Positions 1 to 8,500 of a stretch of 64,000 nucleotides of DNA are shown piece by piece. The position numbers and the translations under genes were made by a program. Positions within the stretch are counted from its first letter, which is position 1, and each line of letters begins with the position of its first letter. The notes under the pieces are model-generated. The model was not told the origin of the DNA, ran no database searches, and saw only the letters and a list, made by a program, of their open reading frames with translations. The stretch is taken from positions 32,001 through 96,000 of the forward strand of contig CAMBZT010000001.1 of assembly GCA_945872405.1 (NCBI GenBank), read 5' to 3'. This DNA comes from Chitinophaga pinensis. Lineage in GTDB: Bacteria > Bacteroidota > Bacteroidia > Chitinophagales > CAMDFR01.

Positions 1-296
1 ATGGCAAGTGTTTCCACTCCTGAACCACAATATCTGTTTACAGTTACACCTCCTACACTCTCTGGCAAGCCAGAACGAAGTGCAACCCATCTTGCCATTT
101 GTAATCCTTGCTCTGCCTCAGGTACGGCATTGCCAACAATTAGATCGTCAACTCTTAATGGATCTAATTCAGGAGTAGTTGATAATAAATGATTAATCAC
201 CATTGCTCCTAAATCTATTGGACTCATAAATCTAAATCCACCTTTACCTGCTTTACCAACTGCTGTTCTAAATCCCCTTACAATATATGCTTCCAT
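1..296 (-). CDS. fadA: Acetyl-CoA acyltransferase (thiolase), N-terminal part, cut by window edge
   Basis: This is the beginning of a thiolase that would cleave 3-ketoacyl-CoA to acetyl-CoA and a shortened acyl-CoA, the last step of beta-oxidation. Only the first 98 codons are inside the window and the gene continues beyond the left edge. The protein starts MEAYIVRGFRTAVGKAGKGG, the usual thiolase opening, and reaches the nucleophile motif NRYCGSGVET near residue 90, where the Cys is the acyl-accepting residue. It starts 23 bases after the stop of the fadN-like gene on the same strand, so the two form an operon in the order seen in fadN-fadA loci. The left edge prevents checking the distal catalytic residues. 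Confidence 0.9.
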   Translation of the reverse strand, partial: MEAYIVRGFRTAVGKAGKGGFRFMSPIDLGAMVINHLLSTTPELDPLRVDDLIVGNAVPEAEQGLQMARWVALRSGLPESVGGVTVNRYCGSGVETLA

Positions 297-319
297 GTTA
301 AATTTTTAAATCTGTTTAA

Positions 320-2716
320 TTAATTGCGTAATGGTTTACCTGAGGTTAAAATGCTTTGAATTCTCTCTAGTGATTTCTTTTCGCCGCACAAACTGAGGAA
401 TGCTTCGCGTTCTAGATCTAGTAAGTATTGTTCACTCACTTTAGTTTTTTCGCTCAAATCTCCACCACAAATTACATAAGCTAATTTTTTAGCTACTTTC
501 ATGTCATGCTCACTTGCATAAGCACCCACATTAAATGCAGCTGCACCAGCATATAAAGCGCCTAATCCAGTTCTTCCCAAGACTTCAATATCAGTTCTTC
601 GAACTGGTTGAACATAACCGGCATCGGCCAATTCAATCACTTTTTTCTTTGCTTCTGCAATAAGCATGTCTTGATTTACAACAACATGATCTTTCTTTTT
701 ATCCAAGACACCAATATTAAAACCTTCGTAGGCAGAAGTGGCGACTTTTGCAGTAGCGATGGTAATAAATTTTTCTTGTAAGGTTGGTAACTGAGGATCA
801 CCATTAAAATAGGCATCACTGGCTCGCAAAGCCATTTCTTTGGTTCCTCCTCCTCCTGGTATCACTCCCACACCTACCTCAACCAATCCAATATATGTTT
901 CTGCAGCTACCATTGCAGCATCGCTATGCATGGTCATTTCGCAGGCGCCACCGAGGGTTAAACCATGTGGCGCAACCACCACTGGAATAGAAGAATAGCG
1001 ACATCTCATCATTGTATCTTGAAATAATTTGATGGCAAAATTTAACTCATCCCATTCTTCTTCAATAGCCAACATGAAAATCATACCAATATTAGCCCCG
1101 GCTGAAAAAGTAGCTGCATCATTCCCCATGATGATCCCTTTCCAATCTTTTTCAGCAATTTCTATAGATTTATTGATGCCTTCAATCACTTCTCCACCAA
1201 TGGAATTCATTTTTGTATTCCATTCCAAATTTAAAACACCATCACCTAAATCATGCAATGTACATGCAGAATTTTTCCAAACTGCGTGATTCATCCTCAA
1301 GTTATCTAATATGATGAATCGGTCTTGTCCAGGAATAAGTTTATATGCTTTGCTAAGCATATCATAATAATACTTTTGTCCTTTTTCGACTTTATAAAAT
1401 GACTTATTCCCAGCTGCCAACATTTCTTCAATCCATGGAGCACAAACAAATCCAGCCTCTTTCATGGAAGAAACAGTATTTTCAACACCTATCACATCCC
1501 AATTTTCGAAAGGACCAATCTCCCAACCAAAACCAGCACGCATGGCATCATCTAAGCGATAAATTTCATCGGAAATTTCAGGAATTCTTTTTGATACATA
1601 TTGGTATAAATGAAAGCCTAATTTTTTAAGAAACTCAGCACCTTTATCCGTTTGATTATTGAGTGCGTTCAATCTTTCCTTTAAATCTTCAATAGGTTTT
1701 ACTGCCGCAATAGAGGCAAACTTTGGTTTTTGACTAACCTTATATTCAAAAGTTTTAGTGTCCAATGCATAAATGATATTGGCGCCATTGGTTCGATCTT
1801 TTTTATAGAAGCCTTGTCCAGTCTTATCTCCAAACCATTTATGCTCTACCAATTTATTAACATAGTCTGGAATTTCAAACAAATTTTTTGCTTCATCCTC
1901 TGGACAGTTATCATGAACACCTTTGGCTACTTTTACTAACGTATCAATACCAACAACATCACAAGTTCTGAAAGTTGCTGATTTAGGACGACCAGTAAGC
2001 GGTCCAGTAAAAGCATCTATTTCTTCTATGGTCATGTCCATTTCTTTCATTAAATGAAAGATAGCCATGATACTGAATACACCAACCCTATTAGCGATAA
2101 AGGCAGGAGTATCTTTACAAAGTACCATGGTTTTACCTAAATATCTTGCTCCATAATTCATTAGGAAATCCACCACTTCAGCATCTGTTTGGTCAGTCGG
2201 AATCACTTCCAATAACTTCAAATATCGAGGAGGATTAAAAAAGTGAGTACCACAAAAATGTTTTTTAAAATCCTCAGACCTTCCTTCCATCATCTGATGA
2301 ATAGGAATACCTGAAGTATTTGAAGTGATAAGAGTACCGGGCTTTCTATACTTTTCTACTTTCTCAAAGACAGATTTTTTAATGTCAATATTTTCTATCA
2401 CGGCCTCTAAAACCCAATCACAGTCTTTGATCCATTCCATATTATCATCAAAGTTTCCTGTTTTAATTCTGCTGATAAAACTTTTATCATAAATGGGAGA
2501 GGGGTTGGATTTGATTGTGCTATCCAAGTCCCTATTTACAATTCTATTTCTTAATGCAGGAATCTTTTTTTCCTCATCGCTAAGGTCAAAGGGGACAATA
2601 TCTAGTAGTATTGTCTGCAAACCAATATTTGCAAAGTGACATGCCAGTCTTGAACCCATGACACCAGAACCTAATACGGCTATCTTTTTAATTTTTCTAT
2701 TCGATGCTATGCTCAT
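320..2716 (-). CDS. fadN: Bifunctional 3-hydroxyacyl-CoA dehydrogenase / enoyl-CoA hydratase (FadN type)
   Basis: This enzyme hydrates trans-2-enoyl-CoA and oxidises the resulting 3-hydroxyacyl-CoA with NAD+ in beta-oxidation. It has 798 residues. The dehydrogenase is N-terminal: a Rossmann motif LGSGVMGSRLACHF (Gly16, Gly18, Gly21) and the catalytic segment GTHFFNPPRYLKLLEVIP near residue 155, followed by the C-terminal dehydrogenase domain to about residue 310. The hydratase is C-terminal, about 500-700, with an oxyanion-hole segment FSAGANIG and the two glutamate regions LGGACEMTMHSDA and GLVEVGVGVIPGGGG. This order (dehydrogenase first) and length match Bacillus FadN rather than E. coli FadB, in which the hydratase comes first. 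It is the first gene of an operon with the thiolase and has a TetR-type operator on its promoter. Confidence 0.93.
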   Translation of the reverse strand: MSIASNRKIKKIAVLGSGVMGSRLACHFANIGLQTILLDIVPFDLSDEEKKIPALRNRIVNRDLDSTIKSNPSPIYDKSFISRIKTGNFDDNMEWIKDCDWVLEAVIENIDIKKSVFEKVEKYRKPGTLITSNTSGIPIHQMMEGRSEDFKKHFCGTHFFNPPRYLKLLEVIPTDQTDAEVVDFLMNYGARYLGKTMVLCKDTPAFIANRVGVFSIMAIFHLMKEMDMTIEEIDAFTGPLTGRPKSATFRTCDVVGIDTLVKVAKGVHDNCPEDEAKNLFEIPDYVNKLVEHKWFGDKTGQGFYKKDRTNGANIIYALDTKTFEYKVSQKPKFASIAAVKPIEDLKERLNALNNQTDKGAEFLKKLGFHLYQYVSKRIPEISDEIYRLDDAMRAGFGWEIGPFENWDVIGVENTVSSMKEAGFVCAPWIEEMLAAGNKSFYKVEKGQKYYYDMLSKAYKLIPGQDRFIILDNLRMNHAVWKNSACTLHDLGDGVLNLEWNTKMNSIGGEVIEGINKSIEIAEKDWKGIIMGNDAATFSAGANIGMIFMLAIEEEWDELNFAIKLFQDTMMRCRYSSIPVVVAPHGLTLGGACEMTMHSDAAMVAAETYIGLVEVGVGVIPGGGGTKEMALRASDAYFNGDPQLPTLQEKFITIATAKVATSAYEGFNIGVLDKKKDHVVVNQDMLIAEAKKKVIELADAGYVQPVRRTDIEVLGRTGLGALYAGAAAFNVGAYASEHDMKVAKKLAYVICGGDLSEKTKVSEQYLLDLEREAFLSLCGEKKSLERIQSILTSGKPLRN

Positions 2717-2777
2717 GATAATTCAAATATTTTTAGTTGGAGAAGATCGTTATCTAATTCATAACTTGATTCGCTAG

Positions 2778-2820
2778 CAAATCTAATATTTTATTTAGAA
2801 ATACCAAACAAACGTTTGGT
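2778..2820 (-). promoter_or_regulatory. Promoter and palindromic TetR-type operator of the fadN operon
   Basis: On the minus strand TTTG (2805-2808), 19 bases, then TAGATTTG (2778-2785) reproduce the Bacteroidota promoter TTTG-N19-TAnnTTTG exactly. The -33 TTTG lies inside the perfect inverted repeat ACCAAAC-AAAC-GTTTGGT at 2803-2820 (7-base arms, 4-base centre). The same element with one change occurs on the promoter of the TetR gene at 3796-3813. A repressor bound here would cover the -33 element. Direct observation: the palindrome and spacing. Inference: that the nearby TetR protein is the ligand. Confidence 0.75.
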
Positions 2821-2863
2821 AAAATATTGTTGTAGTTAAGAATGTTAGTAGATATTTCTTGCG

Positions 2864-3119
2864 ATGAACATACCACAAAAAAACCAAAAGTTTTAGAGTA
2901 AATATTCGCAGATGCAGATTTGGAATACCCAGGAACAGACCAATATGATATGGTTTCATAGAATTTGTTTTAGAAATTATTCATCCAAATCCTTCTTTGA
3001 CGCAATTAGAATGGTTAAAAAATCAAATTTCATTTTTGGAACAAGATACTTTTTCTACAAACTTCTATAAAGTAAACCGCGAAAAGATGAAAGAAAAAAA
3101 TCTTTCAAGTTTGAAGTAA
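2864..3119 (+). pseudogene. Possible decayed gene remnant in the fadN-tetR gap
   Basis: The 476-base gap between fadN and the TetR gene carries coding-like pieces without an intact frame. One piece opens with ATG at 2864 and stops after ten codons; a second reads ADADLEYPGTDQYDMVS; a third, in another frame, runs from about 2961 to the TAA at 3117-3119 and reads EFVLEIIHPNPSLTQLEWLK and onward for about 30 further residues. The last piece has the composition of a soluble protein but no start codon of its own. I do not recognise the family. Two frameshifts and an internal stop would be needed to join the pieces, so this is either an old pseudogene or chance. Apart from the fadN promoter at its left end I see nothing else in the gap. 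Confidence 0.3.
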
Positions 3120-3192
3120 CAATTGATAGAATTAACCTATATTAGTAAACTAGGTTCATTCTATTTTGAAATGCTTTTGACTTTTACCACGC

Positions 3193-3753
3193 TTAATTTT
3201 CTAATCTTTCTATAATCCTCTTATGGGTGTTTATGATATATGATTTGTCATTAAATATTCTCGCTAACATTATACTTCCCTCAACCTCTGCAACACTTCT
3301 TTCTGCCAATTCATTAGCTGTTTTTTCGTTAAACTTTTCTTTGTAAATGTGCTTGATTGCATCAAAGAAGTCTTGAAAAAAAGCCCTAATAATAACATTG
3401 AATTCGGGAATAACTAGAGCGCTTTCGATACCAATATTACCATATAATTTTCCGGAAACCTTGTCAAAAAAGACTTCTTCTGCAGAACTACAAAATTTTT
3501 TTAATTTCTGTTTTGCTGTCAATTTTTCATTCCACGCGTGTATAAATATTTCATTTTTAAAATATTTATGTACGAAATCAATCACTTTTATCATTAGGTC
3601 TTCTTTGCTGTTAAAATAATGATACAGACTACCTTTCAAAATTCCACAAGATTTGGCTATATCTTCCATGCTCGTATTATGAAAACTTTTCTGTCTAAAC
3701 AATTTTAATGAGTTAATAATGATAATTTGTTCATCTACTTTTTTGCGTGCCAT
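3193..3753 (-). CDS. TetR/AcrR-family transcriptional regulator, probable repressor of the fadN operon
   Basis: A 186-residue one-component regulator. Residues about 8-53 form the TetR helix-turn-helix, with the typical segments NTSMEDIAKSCGILKGSLYH and YFNSKEDLMIKVIDF; the rest is the helical ligand and dimer domain, which differs by family. The start ATG at 3753 gives the usual short N-terminal arm MARKKVDEQ. Its own promoter and the fadN promoter carry near-identical palindromes, which points to autoregulation and control of beta-oxidation. TetR-type FadR proteins of Bacillus and Thermus do this and release DNA on binding long-chain acyl-CoA; the same ligand here is inference. It does not belong to the GntR-type FadR family of E. 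coli. Confidence 0.85.
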   Translation of the reverse strand: MARKKVDEQIIIINSLKLFRQKSFHNTSMEDIAKSCGILKGSLYHYFNSKEDLMIKVIDFVHKYFKNEIFIHAWNEKLTAKQKLKKFCSSAEEVFFDKVSGKLYGNIGIESALVIPEFNVIIRAFFQDFFDAIKHIYKEKFNEKTANELAERSVAEVEGSIMLARIFNDKSYIINTHKRIIERLEN

Positions 3754-3767
3754 ATCTTTATTAGTTT

Positions 3768-3813
3768 ACCAAACAAAGTTAGATATTATTATTTTATCAA
3801 ACAAACGTTTGGT
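3768..3813 (-). promoter_or_regulatory. Autoregulatory promoter/operator region of the TetR gene
   Basis: On the minus strand a -7 element TAACTTTG (3774-3781) is preceded after 20 bases by TTTG (3802-3805). The palindrome ATCAAACAAACGTTTGGT at 3796-3813 differs from the fadN operator at one of 18 positions and covers the -33. A further half-match, ACCAAACAAA at 3768-3777, lies across the -7, 15 bases before the start codon. Two operator copies over both promoter elements suggest tight self-repression. Confidence 0.7.
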
Positions 3814-3969
3814 AATATTCCTTATTATATGATTCGTTGAGCTTTTTAATTATTGGTGAATCGCTTTAGTTTCATAGAACTAAGAAGACTATCTTCAATA
3901 GTAGAGATGAGTCCAAATATTTAGTTTTTGTCAATTGTTGAAAAATCTGTGTTTTTGCTTTAATATTTA

Positions 3970-3977
3970 TAAATTTG
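3970..3977 (+). promoter_or_regulatory. -7 promoter element of the E2 gene
   Basis: TAAATTTG fits TAnnTTTG and lies 34 bases before the ATG at 4012. No TTTG is found 19 bases upstream, so only half the promoter is supported. Confidence 0.4.
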
Positions 3978-4011
3978 TACTCATATTCATTAAACTAAAA
4001 AATTGACATAA

Positions 4012-5244
4012 ATGGCACAGGTATTGAAACTTCCTCGAATGAGCGACACCATGGAAGAGGGTGTTATAGCAAGTATGAAAATTAAAGTAGGAGACATGAT
4101 TAAGCCAGGTGATGTAATTGCTGAGGTTGAAACCGATAAGGCAACGATGGAATGGGAAAGTTTTGTTGGAGGTAAAGTACTACACGTAACGGCAAAAAGT
4201 GGAGACACCATTCCTGTGGAGGGTATGGTAGCCATCATAGGTAAGGATGGAGAAGATTTTAGAGCGCTTTTAACTGGCAAACTCGAGCCTGTTTTGCTAG
4301 ATAAAAAAGAATCGGAAAGAGTAGAATCTGCAAATAATATGTCGGTAAATGTAGTTGTAAAAGAGACATTAATTTCAAATCATGAGAATGGACGAGTGAA
4401 GGCAAGTCCATTAGCAAAGAGCCTAGCAAAAGAAAATGGTGTAGATATTGCTACTCTCCACGGAAGTGGCGATGAAGGCAGAATTATAAGAAAAGACATT
4501 GAAATGGCATTGGAAAACATGTCAAAAAAATCATCGAGTTCAGTTGTATCTATTACTGGGCAGGAAAGTTACACTGAAATTGCTGTTTCGCAAATGCGCA
4601 AAACCATTGCAAAAAGATTAGCAGAAAGTAAATTTGGTGCTCCACATTTTTATTTGACAATGGAAATAAATATGGATCAAGCTATGAAAAGCCGAGAAGC
4701 CATCAATGAAGTTTCTCCAGTCAAGGTATCTTTCAATGACATTGTTATTAAAGCATGTGCAATGAGTCTTAGACAGCATACTGCAATTAATGCTTCTTGG
4801 TTGGGTGACAAAATTCGTTTTAATAATCATATCCATATTGGAATGGCGGTTGCTGTTGAAGAAGGACTTCTAGTACCAGTTATTAGATTTGCAGATCAAA
4901 TGAGTTTAAGCCAAATTGCTTCTAGTAGTAGAGAATTTGCTGATAAAGCGAAGTCAAAAAAAATTCAACCACAAGAAATGCAAGGCAATACATTTACAAT
5001 ATCTAATTTGGGTATGATGGGCATTGAAGAGTTTACGGCAATTATTAATCCACCTGATGCGTGTATTCTTGCAGTAGGGTGCATTAAAAAAGTTTTAATT
5101 CTAAAAGAAGGTGTGGTCCTCGAAACTAATGTAATGAAAGTGACATTGAGTTGTGATCATAGATTAGTAGATGGCATGAAAGGCGCACTATTCCTACAAA
5201 CTTTAAAGAGTTTAATTGAGAGTCCAGTTAGAATGCTAGTGTAA
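4012..5244 (+). CDS. pdhC: Dihydrolipoamide acetyltransferase, E2 of pyruvate dehydrogenase
   Basis: E2 moves the acetyl group from E1-bound intermediate to CoA through a swinging lipoyl arm and forms the core of the pyruvate dehydrogenase complex. The 410 residues show one N-terminal lipoyl domain (about 1-77) with the lipoylation motif ETDKATMEWES, a peripheral-subunit-binding domain about 125-165 (KASPLAKSLAKENGVDI and GSGDEGRIIRKDIE), and the catalytic domain from about 185 to the end with SCDHRLVDG, the HxxxDG active site. A single lipoyl domain and about 400 residues are normal. The start ATG opens with MAQVLKLPRMSDTMEEGVI, the standard E2 beginning. No E1 or E3 gene adjoins it, so it stands alone, and it is followed by a strong terminator. 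A branched-chain E2 is the alternative, less likely by sequence. Confidence 0.92.
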   Translation: MAQVLKLPRMSDTMEEGVIASMKIKVGDMIKPGDVIAEVETDKATMEWESFVGGKVLHVTAKSGDTIPVEGMVAIIGKDGEDFRALLTGKLEPVLLDKKESERVESANNMSVNVVVKETLISNHENGRVKASPLAKSLAKENGVDIATLHGSGDEGRIIRKDIEMALENMSKKSSSSVVSITGQESYTEIAVSQMRKTIAKRLAESKFGAPHFYLTMEINMDQAMKSREAINEVSPVKVSFNDIVIKACAMSLRQHTAINASWLGDKIRFNNHIHIGMAVAVEEGLLVPVIRFADQMSLSQIASSSREFADKAKSKKIQPQEMQGNTFTISNLGMMGIEEFTAIINPPDACILAVGCIKKVLILKEGVVLETNVMKVTLSCDHRLVDGMKGALFLQTLKSLIESPVRMLV

Positions 5245-5276
5245 CGGCAATACAAGAAATTCCTAAAAGATAGTAT

Positions 5277-5308
5277 TAAAAGGACACAACATTGTGTTCT
5301 TTTTTTTG
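5277..5308 (+). terminator. Intrinsic terminator after the E2 gene
   Basis: AGGACACAA at 5281-5289 pairs with TTGTGTTCT at 5292-5300 (one G-U pair), followed by a run of eight further T (nine with 5300). A short A run precedes the stem, so it could work in both directions. It lies 33 bases after the E2 stop codon and separates it from the PKS operon. The rest of the 5245-5560 gap holds only the PKS promoter candidate. Confidence 0.8.
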
Positions 5309-5494
5309 GGATAGAGTGACATAGAGTATGTGGACAAAAGTCTGCAATCCAATTATTAGAGATGTTAGTATAATTTATCCTAATAATTCTTTGTTTAATA
5401 GTTATTTATGTACTATATATTAAATTTATAAGTAAGTTGGCTCTTAACTATTTTTAAAAAGTTCCTGCCCAAAGTATTTATTTGTTCACATCGC

Positions 5495-5525
5495 TCTGAA
5501 TTTACTTCTAAATTCCTTACTTTTG
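5495..5525 (+). promoter_or_regulatory. Candidate promoter of the PKS-PPTase-ligase operon
   Basis: TACTTTTG at 5518-5525 fits TAnnTTTG exactly. Exactly 19 bases upstream stands TCTG (5495-5498), one change from TTTG. The expected leader is about 30 bases to the ATG at 5561. No operator-like palindrome was seen. Confidence 0.5.
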
Positions 5526-5560
5526 TCGTTTTTAGAAGTAAAGAAATTGATACTAAATAT

Positions 5561-8500
5561 ATGAAGAATAGAGAACCTTTAGCAATTATTGGAATTGGAT
5601 GTAGATTTCCAGGTGAGGTTAACTCACCTGAAGAGTTTTGGAATTTATTGTGTAATAAAGAAGATGCACTTGGGGAGATACCTTCAGAACGATGGAATTT
5701 AGAATCCATGTATGCACCTGAATTCCGCAGAGCTTCAAAAATCAGTGTTAAAAGAGGTGGATTCATCAAAGAAGTCGATAAGTTTGATGCTGGATTTTTT
5801 GGGATTTCACCTCTTGAGGCTATGCGAATGGATCCTCAGCAAAGAATGGTTTTGGAGGTCTCTTACGAGGCCATACAGGATGCTGGTTTGCGATTAAATG
5901 ATTTAGATAATTCTAGAGCAGCAGTCTTTTTAGGTATCTCTGCTCATGACTACGGGGATATTCAAAACACGCCAGTTGAGCGTGTAAATATTGGAGCACA
6001 TACCAATGTTGGTTCAGCATTATGTATTGCTGCAAATAGAGTTTCTTATTCTTATAATTTAAAAGGACCAAGTTTTGCAATTGATACGGCTTGTTCCTCC
6101 TCTCTGAATGCCGTTCATATGGGCTGTCGTGCGATATGGGAAGGCGATGCTGATCTTGCATTTGCTGGAGGTGTGAATTCAATTTTAAAACCAGAGCCTC
6201 AGATGGGTTTCAGTAAAGGAGGTTTTCTTTCTCCAGATGGAATATGTTATTCTTTTGATGAACGTGGAAATGGATATGTAAGAAGTGAAGGAGCTGGTCT
6301 TATTATAATTAAACCACTGGCTCAAGCTGAGAAAGATGGCGATGATATTTATGCCTTAATTATTGGAACTGCCGTTAATCAAGATGGAGCCACAAAAGGT
6401 ATTTCAGTTCCCAACCCAGTTGCTCAGCAAGATTTATTAATACAAGCATACAAAGATGCCAATATTGATCCCCATCTTGTTAATTATGTTGAAGCGCATG
6501 GTACAGGAACCTTTGTAGGTGACCCCATTGAGACTAATTCTATTGGTAAAGTAATTGGTACAGATCGCGAAGATTTTTGTTATATAGGTTCCGTAAAATC
6601 AAATATAGGTCACTTGGAGCCAGCGTCAGGTGTCGCTGGTATTAGTAAATTAGCATTGGCTTTGAAGCATGGTGTGATTGCACCGAACATTCATTTCATC
6701 AAAGGCAATCCAAATATTCCTTTTGATGACTTAAAGCTTAAGGTTCCAACTGATAGTCAGCCATGGAAAATAAGCGATAAACCTAGATATGGAGGAGTTA
6801 ATTCTTTTGGATTTGGAGGTTCAAATGCCCATGTGGTATTGAAGGGATACGATAAACAAGTTCCTTCTAAAGCAAATGATAAAACAGGACTTCAAGTGTG
6901 TACTTTATCTGGAACAAGTCATGAAGCCCTCAAAGCAAAAGCAGCACAATATATCTCTTTTCTAAATGATGCTGAGAACAAAGCGAGTTTGAGCGATATC
7001 TGCTTTTCATCAGCACTTCGTAACTCACATCTTGATATCAGATTGGCGGTAATTGCTGCCTCAAAGGAAGAGTTAGCAAGTAATCTTCAAGTATATCTTA
7101 ATGGAGAAACCTTAGGTGTGATATCAGAAGGAAGAGCCAATTCAGTAAAAGAAAAAATAGTATTTATTTTCTCAGGTCAAGGTCCACAGTGGTGGGGAAT
7201 GGGACGTCAATTGTATGAAAACGAGCCAATTTTTAGAGCCACGATTGAGAAACTCGATAAAATGCTAGCTAAACATGCAGATTGGTCATTGATTGATGAG
7301 TTGACAAAAACAGAAGAAACCTCTCGCATTAGCGAAACAAATATTGCACAGCCAGCACTTTTCTCGATTCAGATTGCATTGTACGAAATGTGGAAAGTCA
7401 TGGGAATACATCCAGGAGCCGTTGTGGGTCATAGTATTGGAGAAGTTGCAGCAGGATATGTTTCAGGTGCTTTGAGTTTAGAGCAAGCAGTTTTACTTAT
7501 TTTTCATAGAAGTCGTGTTCAGCAGAAAGCGACAGATAAAGGTAGAATGTTAGCGGTTGGGGTTCCTTATGAGGAAGCCTTAAAATTAATTGCAGGAAAA
7601 GAAAATCGAGTTTCAGTTGGTGCTGTGAACGGTCCTTCCATGGTGGCGCTTTCCGGCGATACTGATGTGATTGAAGAAATTGCTGCTGATTTAAATGCAA
7701 GAGATGTATTTCATAGGTTATTAGAGGTGAATGTTCCTTTTCATAGTCATCATATGGAGCCATTGAAAGAAGAACTTCTTGCTTCATTGGGAGAGTTCAA
7801 AACAAAGGCAACTACGATTCCATTTTATTCTACAGTCGAGGGTGCGAAAGTGAATGGCGAAGATTTAAATCCGATGTATTGGTTTAGAAATGTTCGCGAA
7901 CCTGTGTATTTCACTTCAGCAATAGAAGCACAACTAAATGATGGTTTTGATACTTTTATTGAATTAGGCCCCCATCCAATTCATGCAATCGGAGTAAATG
8001 ATTTAATTGCAAAGAAGAAGAAAAAAGGTCTTGTGATTCCATCTTTGAGAAGAAAAGAAAATGAAAAAGCAATTTTTCTTTCAGGAGTTAGTGCATTGCA
8101 TACTTGGGGTTGTAAAGTAGACTGGAAGGCATTTTATGGCGAAGACAATGCATTTATAAAGCTTCCAAAATATCCTTGGCAGAAAGAGTCTTATTGGATA
8201 GAGACTAGCGAAGGAAAGACACAAAGGATGGGCACTTTTGATCATCCACATTTGACTAAAAAAGTAGCTTCAGCTCGTGAAAGCAATAATGTTCTTTGGG
8301 ATATTACCTTAGATAAAAGAACCTATCCTTATATTGAAGACCACAAGGTGCAAGGTCCAATTATTTTTCCAGGAGCAGGTCACGTTGATTTGTCAATATC
8401 AGCAGCTGTTCTAACCTTTGGAGAAAAGTTTGAATTTTTAGAAGACTTAAACTTTGAACGAGCTTTGTTCTTACCAGATTCAGGTGAACCACCTTTTATT

